DNA from: Prochilodus magdalenae
Lineage: Eukaryota > Chordata > Actinopteri > Characiformes > Prochilodontidae
Length of the DNA: 64,000 bases
Assembly: GCA_024036415.1 (NCBI GenBank)
Contig: JAMWET010006979.1
Span: 1,313,001 to 1,377,000 of the forward strand
Direction of reading: 5' to 3'
Position numbers and translations under genes: made by a program. Numbering within the stretch: position 1 is the stretch's first letter; every line of letters begins with the position of its first letter. This document shows, in pieces, positions 27,241 through 38,695 of the stretch. The notes under the pieces were generated by a model, which was not told where the DNA came from, did not search any database, and was given only the letters and a program-made list of their open reading frames with translations.

Positions 27241-27865
27241 CTGGGCTCAAGAGTCATGGCTAAAAACTTAATATGACACAGTAGGATTGAATATTAATGT
27301 TTGCTTCACAGCAGAAAGTCTGTATTGCATTGATAGTGATGAAACATTTCTAACAGGTGTCCTACAGCAGTTACACTCATTAAGATGTAGACAATAAATT
27401 ACAATTGCCCATTGTATTACAAATTGTAGGGTAACGATTATGATCATAAAAATGTAATTGTATATTATTTGCAGCAGGATTCATAGGGCTATAAACACTT
27501 TTGGGGAAGCGGTGGCAAAGCAGATGTTAATGATTGGCTAAAAGGAGTGACTGGATTTGGGTGTGTGAAAGATCATAGTGTGAAGGAAGAAGCTGATGAT
27601 TTTGCAGGAGTATGGAAGCACATGGTCATACGGGTCTACCAGTAGTGACTAAAATCCCAGTCTACAGGAAATTCTCTACGGATGTGTGCCAAGCATTCAC
27701 CAAGTCTGCTCGAAGTATGCGATTTTTAGATATAAGAGTGGCTGAACAGGACCCATGCCATTGTGGGAACAGCCACAGTATTGTGGGAGCAGAGTAAGAT
27801 GTGAATTAGAAGAGAGGGGGTGAGCTGATCAGTCAAAGGCCACTGAGCTCATCGGGATAGTGGCT

Positions 27866-28207
27866 ATAGTTGCACCCAGAAGGAATCAACCAACAGAAAT
27901 GGCACTCGGTGGGTAGGTCTAACATTGTGAGACATGCAAATGATGCAGGTTTCATGCATTGGTCACATGTGACCTAAGCAAAGCCTGACTCGAACAGCAG
28001 CCACAATTGTGGACACTTACAGAGCAGTAATGCCCTCCGTGACTCATCCTGTTAGTGCCAGCACCATTGACAGATGGCTGCTAAATAAATATTGCCCATA
28101 TTAGTCTACATTTATAATCATTGTTCCTGGTGTCCTTTATCTTCCTTCCAAGTAGCACTGCAATCCAACACTTCTTTCTGGGTCAACTATCCTTTTGATT
28201 ATGAGTG
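27866..28207 (+). mobile_element. Internally deleted Tc1-like element (family T)
   Basis: It starts within the terminal repeat (tagttgcacccagaaggaa) and ends with GATTATGAGTG before TA at 28,208-28,209. The outermost left bases are lost. Subterminal sequence matches the 45,940 copy, but the transposase core is missing. Confidence 0.7.
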
Positions 28208-28479
28208 TATATTTATGAGTAGCTAAAGCTTGTAAATCTAAAAATAACACAATGCCTAGCAGAAATGTATTACAAGAAAGGGTTAAGAATATGCTACCTA
28301 ATGCAGGTGTATTTTTTTTTTTGTCTAAAATGTATTTAATTGAACCATTTTAATGCAGAAAGGAACATGCAGGGCATCGTAGTCCCTAAAGAAAACCTAT
28401 TATGTCAGATTTAACACTACTTTACTAATGTGATCAGTGCATACACAGACATTATGACCACTTCCTACTTTCGACAGAA

Positions 28480-28765
28480 GCAGCGTGTATCTCTTGAGGG
28501 AAGTTATGTTTTTGTGGCCTTCTCTGAGCCCTCTCATCCATGTGGATGAAACTCTCAACTTATGTGGGCATGAATCTATGCTTGCAGATCATGTACACCC
28601 ATGCATTCTGATTGTTCTACCTGGGGTGCATGGGATTTTTCAGCAAGACAATGCAACGGCTAGAAATGTCCTACAGTGGACAGAAGAGCATGACAATGAC
28701 TACCCTGGCCCCCCTATTCCCCATCCCCAATTGAGCATCTGTGGGACCACCTTGATCGTTGCGTC
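28480..28765 (+). pseudogene. Tc1/mariner transposase C-terminal fragment
   Basis: The reading frame contains GIFQQDNATARNVLQWTEEH, the conserved FQQDNA box around a catalytic Asp. After a +1 shift it reads PYSPSPIEHLWDHLDRCV, the conserved D/N-P-I-E-H-L-W-D box. One frameshift and missing residues show it is dead. It lies next to the 27,866 element and may derive from the same insertion or from a relative. Confidence 0.75.
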
Positions 28766-28769
28766 AGAG

Positions 28770-29639
28770 CTCACTCTAGATATTCATAATAATGGTCATA
28801 ATAAAGTGACTTGACTGTTTATAAAAAAAAGTCAGAAGACCTACTAATTGACTTGGTGAACTAAAATTCACTGTCAGAAATGGAGATAATGAGCTGACTA
28901 TGGCATTTTCTTTGTTTTAATGAAGACCTGTGCTTGTAGAATTTAGTGTAGACAGAAAGTTTCACAGAATGCACTGTATAAATGTAAAATAAACATTAGA
29001 TTGGTTGTTTTAATTGACTTTAATTTAATTAAGACAAAACTGATAGTTTTGTTACTTTATTGCTGCTACTTTAAGGTATTTATTTTTATTGTCTTCATTG
29101 TTAGTTGGCAAAGATATAAAATTACCTCAAGCTAAATTTAAAGGCTGATGGCTCCATATGAGTTATATGGTAATTAAGTGATTCATAATCCAATTATTAA
29201 ATTATTTGTTTTGATAATTAATTAATCAACTATTAACTGACTGTCAGTTGTTTGTTGCATCCATGTTATAGAAATCGTGGCCCCTGGTTCTGTGCAATGC
29301 ACCATTCCACATTAAACCACTCTGTCTGACTTCTGTTGACATCTCAACTGTTGATTTTATACGTTAAACCAAGATGCCTTTGGTTTCCCAGAGCTAACCC
29401 AGAGCACTGGACAATTATTTCTTCTTTTTTCCATTCTTATTCATTTGTTCCATGCCCTGCCATCAAGCAGTTCTGCGTATTGGCAATCATAGGCTATTCA
29501 GCTTATAGGAGCTGGAGGAGCATGAATAGCTACTCAGAGCTGGAAGAGAAAGAATGACCTTTCCATCCTGGTCATACATGAAAGCCTGCACTCAGAGTCA
29601 GCCACCCCCCACCCACCCCCCCCTCACTTTCATTCATAA
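28770..29639. other. usp2: usp2 intron upstream of the short promoter
   Basis: AT-rich, with a C-rich run at about 29,605-29,629 just before the GC-rich promoter block. No exon seen. Confidence 0.55.
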
Positions 29640-29830
29640 TTTGACCTGAGCAGGAGGCGGAGGGATTCGTGGGCGTCACGTGTTGCTCAGGCGTTTGTAC
29701 CCATTAAGATCATCCTCCATCCCGGAGGCACAAAATCGCCCTCCCTTCTTCAGGCTGAGGTGAACGTGGGAAGGGCTCGTCCTCGTGTCGTCGTGACGTC
29801 AGCACTGCGCGGAGGGATGGGGGCGTGCAC
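29640..29830 (+). promoter_or_regulatory. usp2: Short-isoform usp2 promoter region with E-box and CRE
   Basis: A GC-rich stretch lies just upstream of the short-isoform first exon, in an otherwise AT-rich intron. It contains a perfect E-box CACGTG at 29,677-29,682 and a perfect palindromic CRE TGACGTCA at 29,794-29,801, 118 bases apart. No convincing TATA box is seen, which fits a CpG-type promoter. In mammals the short USP2 isoform is a clock-controlled, hormone- and feeding-responsive transcript, so CLOCK/BMAL1 and CREB binding here is a natural inference. Function is not shown by the sequence alone. Confidence 0.65.
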
Positions 29831-30206
29831 CACGGCGGGGTAGAAAACGAAAGGGACTGAGGCTTTAACATCATTCACGCACAGCTGCTCCAGCGTTCGG
29901 CTACCGCTTCGTTCCTCTAAACTAACAACACGACCGGACTACGAGCTGCACAAGGACCGGGCCTCTGGAAGTGATATCTGACACATTAGCCTACGTACTG
30001 TTTATCACATTCCCCGTTGTTTATGCATCTAACGTGAAGTTTGGGCACGCTTTGTGAATGCTAAAAAAACGCCTCCAGACTCCAAGGACGTTTTTACCGA
30101 GCCCCTGACAGGCACGGGAACAGACGGCACGCTAACAACGGCGTACAAGTGGAAGAAACGCTACACGATACGAACTCGCTAGCAGGCTTTTGCTTTGCCA
30201 GTGGTC
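29831..30206 (+). promoter_or_regulatory. usp2: Probable 5' UTR of the usp2 short isoform
   Basis: This region is CpG-rich, lies between the promoter-like block and the ATG at 30,207, and has no repeats. An in-frame TAG at 30,180-30,182 stops the reading frame upstream, so 30,207 is the first in-frame ATG. The exact transcription start cannot be read from the sequence. Confidence 0.5.
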
Positions 30207-30365
30207 ATGCCTAGCGCGCGACAGTCCTACACGGTTACGGTGCCCGAGGAGCCCCCCTCGGCGCCGCTACCCTTCACCAAGACCCAGACGCGAAGGAAGA
30301 GTCCGCACGTGTCCCGCTCGATGCTGGTGTCCACGTTCGTGGGGCTCTTGATCAACCAAGCCAAG
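30207..30365 (+). CDS. usp2: usp2 short-isoform first coding exon (residues 1-53)
   Basis: This exon runs from ATG at 30,207 to a GTGAGC donor at 30,366, giving 53 codons and ending in phase 0. The peptide begins with a [11 protein letters not shown] segment and ends [12 protein letters not shown]. It closely follows the human USP2-45 N-terminus, which ends STFVGLLLNKAK at the same splice position. It replaces the long N-terminal extension encoded at 229-744. Confidence 0.94.
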
Positions 30366-33300
30366 GTGAGCCTCGATACCGTAGTCTTTCTTTCGACCCG
30401 TATTCCGGCCGATTCGCCCGCCAGGTACTGCTATTGGCTTGGGCTAACTTGTGGCTTGTGCTGTAGTTGTCAGTGTGGTATACTGGAATAACCGGAGGCT
30501 AAGTAAGCATGGCAGTGAGTGAATCAAAGCCGCTGGGCTTGTGTTGAAATAGTACCTTGGCTAGGATTGCCCAGTAGCAGAGATTCAGTCCATCTAGGCT
30601 CGTTCCTGCTGGATAGAATTACACAGTCTTAGTATCACATCATTATACCACAACCACAAGTCTTGTCTTACCACGACTGGTCAGTTAAACGACTCCATGT
30701 GACAGTGATGTCAGAAGTTGACCCAACATTGTGTAAAAGTAGGGGAATGAGTGGAACAGTCATCTGGTCTTACTAGTGGACAATTGGATTGAATGACTCG
30801 ATAGTTGATGGTTGATGACCCATGATGTAAAAATAGAAGAATGAGTAAAGCAATGAATGAGAGTTACATGGAAAAATTCACTGAAAATCTGGTCTTGAGT
30901 GTGTCTTAATTAACTTGACGCAAGATCTATTAGCCAATTGCAGCACTGGGTGGGCCGGTCTTATACGAATACGGGTGGGACAAGAGATGGTGCCTTGGTG
31001 ACGGTGACAACAGACCTTCCTGACTGTGAAAGCTCACCTACAGCTAGAGCAGTCAGCTCTCTGGATTATCCTCTGAGCATTAACTTGTAGCTGAGCAGAA
31101 CAGCATCTGCTTTAATAGCTCCCCTCTGTAGAATGTGGTTATGTCTGAATTAAGTTTGATGCTTCAATCCACATCAACAAGGTAACATTATAGCAACCTC
31201 TGTTAAAAGCGTTGCAGCATCGTGCTGGAGGCCTGTGCAACTCAAAACTTCAATTTTCAACAGCTCATGGTTGCCGAGAGCAGGCGGTTAGTTTACTCGG
31301 TGACTGAGTACAACTCTTAGTGGAGTTAACCTCAGCATTTAGATGCTGGGTGTGATTGAAATTTGCCTGAACTGGATATTCAGTTTTTGGGTGGAATGGT
31401 TGTCTGGACTGTGAATGTGTTTGCTACAGATAGCCAGGTTTTTTGACCAAGCTTGCATTCTGAATTCTGTTACATAATGCTTGTCTTAGTACAGCTGGCG
31501 CCACCTGCTGCTCATCACACACTGTATGCATGCTGATAGTAGTTCCATGTGTAAGTGCTATATACAGTTATATGTTTGTCATTCCATGAAAAAATGTTGC
31601 TTAATCAAAAGCAATATCCATCATTTCACAGTCCCAGGCCTCCATCAGTTTCACACTGTTGCTCTGTCCTAGCTCTTTAACAACAAAGAAAACAAAATGA
31701 GTGCTCTGGTTGTCCTCTCAGTACTGTATTCACATTCAGGCTGGTGGATTGACCCTGAAAGCGTGAAGCAGGGTGACCGTTCATACCTGGCACTTGCTCA
31801 GTTGCTTTATAAAACTATCAGACTTTTACAGCACCTTAAGTGCTGTAATATATCAGATAAACCTGACCAGCTCCCTTATCAAGTTGCCATTAGACTCAAA
31901 GGTCATTTACACCAGGTCATTCCACCTAGCACGCCACAGCGTGCAGCCCTGCATGGCCACAATATAAGCCTTATCAAAGCCGTGTAGTAAGTATGCATGG
32001 TCTTAGATTTAAGGCAGCATATCAGCTCGATTTTGGCAATAACCCCATTTGCCTTTGAGTGCTCTAGTTATAAAAGCACTTAATGTGGCATATAGGCCAC
32101 CTTAACAGCAATAGAATAAGACCATGCTGTTGCAAAGTGCAGACGGCCCAGTGGCCAACTAAGCGACCACTAAGTGCTTCTGGAGGAATGTGCTTCATCA
32201 GTGTAGCGCGTGATAAGACATATTACAGTCAGATTTCTAGAGGCACTGATGGCCTTTTACTTCAGATATGTGGGAACTCTGTGAACTCTCTCTCTCTGAT
32301 TCTTTTGTTCCCTCACTCTCATTCAAAAAATATACTTTTCTTCTTTTTCTACTTTGTCCTGTTCTTCTGTCCTTCTTCTTTTTCAATTGTTTTTATTATT
32401 GTTATCCTATTTACTATTATTATTATTATTATTATTATTATTACTACTGCTACTACTACTGCTACTGCTACTAATAGTTGTAGTAGTGGTAGTAGTAAAC
32501 ACAGTGTAAATATCCTGAATGAAGTCTTATTTTATCTGTTTAGATTATTGTACAAGTATTCCAAGATGCATGCTTAGGCAGTGCTGGGACGCGTCATCAA
32601 TGATGTTACCTGAGTACCGGGTGGAGTTTACACAGTGTTATGGTGCAGGATTAGATTATAAATTTTTTAGTATACATGCTGTGTTTCTGACAGTATTACT
32701 ACTGAAGCTGTCAGAAGCTGTCATGATTTTGTTTTTTATTGATCTTAAAGTTTTAATAAAGATTCTGCCGTTCATCAGTTTTCTTGGGATTTGTTCTTAG
32801 GCAAGAACAGAATGTGCTCACGCAAGAGCATAAAGGTGTAAACAGTTCTGCGGCTTAAGAACACATACATTTTCCTACATTGTTTTTCTGCTGACAGGCA
32901 GTGTACACTTTTTTTCTTTCCCAGCAAAGAGAATATACATTCTGTTTCTCCCTGTAATGTCAGCTGTTGGTCATAAGAGACATAGATTTAAGTGATGAGC
33001 ACTTCGGCACATGGTTGATTGGCTTGATGTGGCCTACTGGCAGCAGGAGCTTGCTCTCACTTACGCTTCAGCCTGTGACGTTCCTAAAACTAAGGTTAGG
33101 GACACGGTGTTCTTTCTCGATTTCTTTCAAGCCCTGCCAACCAGTGTGATTAGAGAAGTGACATTGCTCCACCCACTGGCAGCAGTCATGCTCCTCCCAC
33201 TGGTAGCAGCCCTGCTTTGCCCACTGGCAGCAGCCTGCCTAAACAGGCTGTTCTAAGGCTCTGGTCACTGTAGCAGCACAGCCTGTTTCAGCAGCACCCG

Positions 33301-36300
33301 TGAGAACCAGTGGGTGACCCAACAGATGGAGGCCTGGCCCCCCACAACACACACACACACACACTGGGGTGAGGAAGAGAATAAACCTCCTCAGCTCAGC
33401 CTAATCTAGTTTGGGTGTGAGAGTGTGTGTGTGTGTCAGGGTGCACTTGCCAGAGGCGCTCACACGAGGCAAGCGATTAGTGTGGAGGTGTGAGGGGCTC
33501 GAGCTGTCACTGTTGGTTGTATGGAGTGACTCAGCTCCATGACTAAGGGCCACACAGTGAACTCATCAGCACTGCATTAGCTCCCACAAGTACAAATGAA
33601 GTCATATTACGCTACGTGGGTGTGTGTAAGGAATATATGTGTAGGAGTGCACTGTATGTAACTAATGTTTTTCGATAATATCAAATCATAGATCATTTGT
33701 ATATTATATTCTGAGAAAGTAGTAGGTGGCTCGGAGTGTCAAAAAACAAACTTAATATTCTAAAGGCCTCATATTTCTGTGTTGATCAAAGTACAAGAGA
33801 GATAACCTGTTAAAAAGTATGTAAATAGATTTTTACAGACAACAGGCCTGGAAACTGTGTTGTGGGGTACTGTGTGTGTGTGTGTGTGTGTGTTTAGGAA
33901 TGTTTTTGATTTTTTTGGATACATGCTGATGTATAATACATATGGACACTGCCTTGCTATGTTATGCACTCATCATCTTGAGTGCTCATGTGACCGTCAG
34001 TGCACGTTGCGACTGGAGAACACTGGAGAATTCTGAGGCACGTTTTGGCGGAGCTTGCAGAATCTCCTGCCGAGATCTTTCATGCTTTCCTAAGAAAAGG
34101 ACAGGAGCTTCTCCTGTAGCTACTATGCCGTATCACGAGTTTTTGCTATTATACAGTAATCCCCAGTTTAATAAACGCTTTGTTGTTGTTTTCTTGCTGT
34201 ACTTGTTTTGGCACGGCAGATGGAGCCTGTTTGTTTAGGAGGAGTTCTGAACAGCAGGGTCTCTTATCAAATCTGCCCACATGCTGTTTGGAGAAATCAG
34301 AACAGGCAGCTCGTGCATACCCATCTCTATCGTTATATATGGCACTATTAATCCACACTAATGGACCCTTCCCTGTAACACTGTCTTTGTACACTTGTGT
34401 TGTGAATTATTACACGTTTCTCAGTGCTGTTCCTTTTCATATGTTAAATGGGAATGTAGGTCCTTTTGACGTTGTACATGAATATCATTGGTTTATTAAT
34501 TTTTTATTAGTCCACAGCTCTTTTATGTCATGTGGGCATTTCACAGTGAATAGAACAAAAGAAAGCTCGAAAATTACTTATTTAAATAAAATCTTGTTAC
34601 ATTCATTTGCTGTAAAAGTCCTACCTCTGTGAATTTACCATTTCAGTCTATTAACGAACATCCCCTCTTTTACAGAACTCCAAGAATGCTCAGGGACTTG
34701 TGGGCCTGAGGAACCTGGGAAACACTGTGAGTACTAACACAGTACAAACGTATCAGATTTAGCTTTGGAAAGCTTGCATGGAAAATGTGGTTGTGTGACA
34801 TTGATTATTTACAACAGCTCCCTCTCTCTTTCCTGTCGTTCAGTGTTTCATGAACTCCATCCTGCAGTGTCTAAGCAACACACATGACCTGCGGGACTAC
34901 TGTTTGCAGAACACGCACCGCACCGACCTCAACAACAACTGCAGGGCCAATGCAGCTCTCATGGAAGGTAGGAGTCTGTCAGTTGGAGCCAATGTGTACA
35001 GACCCTGGGTGGGGTCACTCTCTAAAATAGAGGTCTCTGCTCACTCCTTCATCTCTTTGGTGTTTGTGTGTATTCCAGAGTTTGCAAAGCTCACTCAGAC
35101 TCTTTGGACATCAGTAAGCAATGAAGCCATCAGCCCATCTGACTTCAAAACCCAAATCCAGAAGTATGCTCCACGTTTTGTAGGCTACAAGTAAGTTGCA
35201 GCTGCACTCATGTGTCATATAAAGCACTATTCAACCTAAGTTAGTTTCACCCGCAGAGGTTGATACACACAGTCTGTAAAGACTCAAATTACAGCCTAGA
35301 TAGCCTAGATTAAATAGCATCACACTCAATAACAATAATAGCATGTGTCATGGTTATTATAGTTTTCTAACAGATTATTGTTATAGGCTACTAACATTTA
35401 ATTTTTTTTATTGTTGTGAAGGAGGGTTTGAGCAAGACTCTTATTACTCAGTTCCAGGTTTAGCAAGTTACATAAGGCCATTCGCTCCACAGTTATTAAT
35501 TATTAATTGCTGTAATTCTTACAGACGAGTCATATGGTCTTAGAATCCTGACAAAAAAAACTGACTAAAAATCCTGGCTAAAAAAACTAAAAGAAAACTA
35601 AAGTTTGAAAAGGTATAACACAGTATGTAATAAAAAGGGATATAAATGGGTATGCTTTTATTCAAAGACAATTTAATTGATCGGTTTGTAATTGATTGTA
35701 ATTTTAACCACTTTGATCCAACTGAGAGTTCCAAACATTTAACTTTCTCTCTCCACCTTCCTTTTCTCCTTTCTTTATCCCCTCCAGCCAACAGGATGCT
35801 CAGGAGTTCCTTCGTTTCCTTCTTGACGGGCTCCACAATGAAGTGAACAGAGTTTCCGCCAGGCCCAGAGTGCCTGTGGAAGACTTCGACCACCTCTCGT
35901 AAGCACATATTTAGAATTCTCTCACTCGGCTCTAAATCAGTCACAAAACTCTAGAATGTAGAATAGTGTGGTGTGAAACCTCATATGGATGTATGTGTGT
36001 CCACTTACCAGGGACGACGAGAAAGCCAAAAGAATGTGGAATAAGTATCTGGAGAGAGAAGACAGTAAAGTAGTGGGTGAGTGATCCTACTATATTAATA
36101 GTGACTTACATCTGTACAAGTCAGAAACAGCCCTTTCATTTATTTAACTTCCAATAAAAACAGCTTTTTAAGTTACTTAGCCTCATAAAAAGGGGGACAT
36201 GTGTATATATTTAACATGTATGTTTTATTCCTTATGCTGTTTTGACTGAAAATGAAATACATAAAGGGTGGTTTCTGACATTGCATGGTACGAGACCTCT

Positions 36301-38695
36301 GTAGGTATATGTGTCAAGGGCTAATTAATTATTAATTCATCAGAATAATATTTTAGATGTACCTGGCTATTTTCAAGCTCAAAATCTTTTTAAATTGTTG
36401 TGTCAAGTATCAAATTGTTTCTCTGGTCACATTAGCGTATTCAGTGTATATTAAAACGTAATAATAGCAAAATAATAATATATATTCCAGTGAAATTATA
36501 GTGATGAAATCATGATTTCAAGCCAAAAGGAATAATTCTGAGAGCACCATTAGAGTATGTGTGTCATGTTGTCTTTTTTCCTACAGATTTGTTTGTAGGT
36601 CAGTTGAAAAGCTCCCTGACCTGCAGTGACTGTGGCTTTTGCTCAACCGTATTTGATCCATTCTGGGATCTGTCCCTACCTATTGCCAAGGTATGCATAC
36701 ACACAGGCACACGAGTGTATAAGTGTAGCATGTGTGGGTAAAGTGTTATAACTGCAGTGATTTTTCTGTTATAGAACTCTGGGGAGGTGTCTCTGATTGA
36801 CTGCCTCCGACTTTTCGCTAAGGAAGATGTGCTGGACGGCAACGAGAAACCAGTAAGTGTTTGCGATTTGTGGGTGTATTGTTGTAAAAATGTTGTGAGA
36901 TGGTGTCAGACATTGTTTTTCTTTTTGTAACTCTCTCTCTTTCTCTAACAGACATGCCAAAAGTGTAAAGCCAGACGTAAATGCACAAAGAAATTCTCCA
37001 TCCAGAAATTCCCCAAAGTCCTTGTGCTTCGTATCCTTTTAACCAAACCAAACATTTCTATTTCTTCTAAAATGAATGTCGTATATTATGGCTCTGAAGA
37101 GTGAGTTTATATGCACGGTGTTTCCTTGACTCTCTGGCTGCTTCAGATTTGAAACGCTTCTCTGAGGCTCGTATCAAGACCGCCAAACTGTCCACCTTTG
37201 TCAACTTCCCTATCAAAGAGCTGGACTTGCGGGAGTTTGCCTCAGACAACAGCAGTAAGTGCCAAAACAGCAATATTGTAGTAACGTGAATATAACAATG
37301 TGTAGCATGACAACCAGAGAAGTAAACCATTCACATGTAGTTCAGAAAAAGGTTCTGAAGTGAACATAACTTTGTTTTTTCTTTCCTCCTAGTGAATGCC
37401 ATCTATAACCTGTATGCAGTATCCAATCACACGGGTACCACTCTGGGTGGTCATTACACCGCATACTGCCGCAACCCCTCCACAGGAGAATGGTACACAT
37501 ACAACGACACTAGGTAATACATATAACAGGACATTGTTTTCATCTAATCTTGTAGAACTGACACCCCCATACCCTAAATGCTATAGATCTGCAAAGACAT
37601 GCATACAGTGTGTTTGCTAATTTGAAGTTACAAGGCTAATGCAGCTTACAAATAATGTGGAAGCTTATGATGTGTTCAACTGTAGCTCGTAACTCAATAT
37701 TACCACATCCGACTCAGAACATTAAAGAAAACTCCCCCTTAACTGGAAGTTCCTACTCAGACAGTTCCAGCTTAGCGTATGAGATCAAATCAGCACTGTC
37801 AATAATAAAAAGAAATGGCATCTCTACCTTTAAATCTGTGTCTATATCTGTCTGTTAAAATGTAGCAATGAGCCTAAAGTTAGTACATCATGTTTAAGTC
37901 AATACTTGGATTAATGGAGGCGTCCATATTTTTGTGCCACTTTCCGCAGTTAGCATTGTATGAAATCCATGACTAAATCATTCAGAAACTGCAAGTCATT
38001 TTGGGAACATTGTAATTATGAGATGAGTACACATGAGCGCCTCCATAAAAACGGTAGTACACTTTATAGTGAGAAAAAGCAAAGTGCCCACTGGACACTG
38101 ATAGTTGTGTGGTAAACTGGGTATATTTTAGTTACTCAGGAAGAGTAAGAGGCTAAAACCATCCACTGTGAAAAATACAAACTTAAGTTTGTTATATGGC
38201 GGTTATGAATGTGTGCATTTCTCATCTCATCAGCATCTAACGAGCTACATTTTGCTGCAGGAACACACATAAGCAGATTTTCTTTTACAACAGAAAGCAT
38301 TATTCCCAGTGCCTCCATCTTGTTTGCGTCCTAAACCACTTGGACACAAATCTTATCGTACTTATGCCCTACAAAGTTGTACGTAGGAGCTTTTGAGGAA
38401 GCAGTGGTCCAGTGCAAAAATGAACATCTGGACATCAAACATAATTCAGCTGATTGGCCACATTTGGAAAGGGGAACTGTACATTTAAGCTATCACTTTA
38501 AATGTTGCTGTGGACAGAGTCCAGGTCAGCATATACCTCAGTTTGTTATTGTAGGGTAAGCGTTTCTACATCTGGCATTCACTCCCCCCTTCCTGCCTCT
38601 CTCTCTGCAGGGTGAGCCCCATGTCATCCAGCCAGGTGCGGAGCAGTGATGCCTACGTGCTGTTCTACGAGCTCATTAACTCCTCGCGTATGTGA
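30207..38695 (+). CDS. usp2: Ubiquitin carboxyl-terminal hydrolase 2, short isoform (12 coding exons)
   Basis: Coding segments: 30207-30365, 34676-34726, 34844-34967, 35079-35190, 35788-35898, 36012-36076, 36587-36690, 36775-36852, 36952-37030, 37147-37254, 37393-37513, 38611-38695. They join to 398 codons with no stop; the human short form (USP2-45) has 396. USP2 is a cysteine protease that removes ubiquitin; known mammalian substrates include MDM2, cyclin D1 and clock proteins. Catalytic Cys is residue 71 (NTCFMNS), with oxyanion Asn66. His351 lies in GGHYTAYC, and Asn368/Asp369 in YND. Zinc-ribbon cysteines are C220, C223, C270 and C273. Cys-to-His spacing is 280 residues against 281 in human. 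QQDAQEF (150-156) and HLKRF (295-299) are family signatures. The N-terminus [17 protein letters not shown] resembles USP2-45. The gene is intact. Teleosts often keep two paralogs; which one this is cannot be decided here. Confidence 0.96.
32411..32475. repeat. Trinucleotide repeat (TTA)n-(CTA)n
   Basis: A TTA run passes into CTA/CTG-type units within usp2 intron sequence. Confidence 0.9.
33165..33242 (+). repeat. Three-copy minisatellite
   Basis: The unit ccactggcagcag plus about 12 variable bases occurs three times in tandem (ccactggcagcagtcatg, ccactggtagcagccctg, cccactggcagcagcctg). Confidence 0.7.
34676..34726 (+). CDS. usp2: usp2 first common exon (residues 54-70)
   Basis: This 51-base exon encodes [17 protein letters not shown], the start of the USP catalytic domain with the oxyanion-hole Asn66. 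It is bounded by a TTTTACAG acceptor and a GTGAGT donor, with both ends in phase 0. It accepts either N-terminal exon. Confidence 0.96.
34844..34967 (+). CDS. usp2: usp2 exon with catalytic cysteine (residues 71-111)
   Basis: The first codon is the nucleophilic Cys71 of [12 protein letters not shown]. The exon has an acceptor TTCAG and a donor GTAGGA, and ends in phase 1 within codon 112 (Glu). Confidence 0.96.
35079..35190 (+). CDS. usp2: usp2 exon (residues 112-148)
   Basis: This exon encodes [10 protein letters not shown] through KYAPRFVGY, part of the USP thumb. Two AG acceptors overlap at 35,077-35,080; only a start at 35,079 keeps the frame and gives the conserved EEFAKL. The donor is GTAAGT and the exon ends in phase 2. 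Confidence 0.95.
35191..35787. other. usp2: usp2 intron
   Basis: AT-rich intron of 597 bases with GTAAGT and AG ends; nothing inside recognised. Confidence 0.85.
35788..35898 (+). CDS. usp2: usp2 exon with QQDAQEF motif (residues 149-185)
   Basis: This exon completes Asn149 and continues [20 protein letters not shown], the second conserved USP box. The acceptor is CCTCCAG, the donor is GTAAGC, and the exon ends in phase 2. Confidence 0.96.
36012..36076 (+). CDS. usp2: usp2 exon (residues 186-207)
   Basis: This exon encodes the [19 protein letters not shown] segment, an acidic and basic helix region conserved with human USP2. The donor is GTGAGT and the exon ends in phase 1. Confidence 0.95.
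36077..36586. other. usp2: usp2 intron
   Basis: AT-rich intron of 510 bases with GTGAGT and CTACAG ends; nothing inside recognised. Confidence 0.85.
36587..36690 (+). CDS. usp2: usp2 exon with first zinc-ribbon knuckle (residues 208-242)
   Basis: This exon encodes [19 protein letters not shown] and [13 protein letters not shown]. Cys220 and Cys223 form the first half of the four-cysteine zinc site in the fingers subdomain. The exon ends in phase 0 at GTATGC. Confidence 0.96.
36775..36852 (+). CDS. usp2: usp2 exon (residues 243-268)
   Basis: This 26-codon exon, phase 0 at both ends, encodes [20 protein letters not shown] followed by DGNEKP. It bridges the two zinc-binding cysteine pairs. It is one residue shorter than human in the early part, which accounts for the single-residue spacing difference downstream. 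Confidence 0.94.
36952..37030 (+). CDS. usp2: usp2 exon with second zinc-ribbon knuckle (residues 269-294)
   Basis: This exon encodes [20 protein letters not shown] and PKVLVL. Cys270 and Cys273 complete the zinc site. The donor GTATCC follows a single C that starts the codon for His295. Confidence 0.95.
37147..37254 (+). CDS. usp2: usp2 exon with HLKRF motif (residues 295-330)
   Basis: This exon completes His295 and encodes the conserved [20 protein letters not shown] strand region, ending FASDNS. The preceding intron is short (116 bases). The donor is GTAAGT and the exon ends in phase 1. Confidence 0.95.
37393..37513 (+). CDS. usp2: usp2 exon with catalytic His and Asn/Asp (residues 331-370)
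   Basis: This exon encodes [20 protein letters not shown] with catalytic His351, then EWYTYNDT with Asn368/Asp369. It ends in phase 2 at GTAATA. All residues needed for hydrolysis are present. Confidence 0.96.
37514..38610. other. usp2: usp2 last intron
   Basis: Intron of 1,097 bases with a GTAATA donor and a pyrimidine-rich CTCTCTGCAG acceptor. No repeats or exons recognised. Confidence 0.8.
38611..38695 (+). CDS. usp2: usp2 last coding exon (residues 371-398)
   Basis: This exon encodes [20 protein letters not shown] and ends SSRM followed by TGA at 38,693-38,695. Human USP2 also ends in RM. The exon continues as the 3' UTR. Confidence 0.96.

Larger units (their letters stand above)
30366..34675. 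other. usp2: Intron between short-isoform first exon and common exons
   Basis: Contains the trinucleotide repeat at 32,411, the minisatellite at 33,165 and short CA/TG runs (33,346-33,364; 33,866-33,893). No exon recognised. Confidence 0.65.

Noticed and set aside
32083..32577. 164-codon plus-strand frame with Ile/Tyr and Thr runs
   Set aside because: Created by the TTA/CTA trinucleotide repeat in a usp2 intron.
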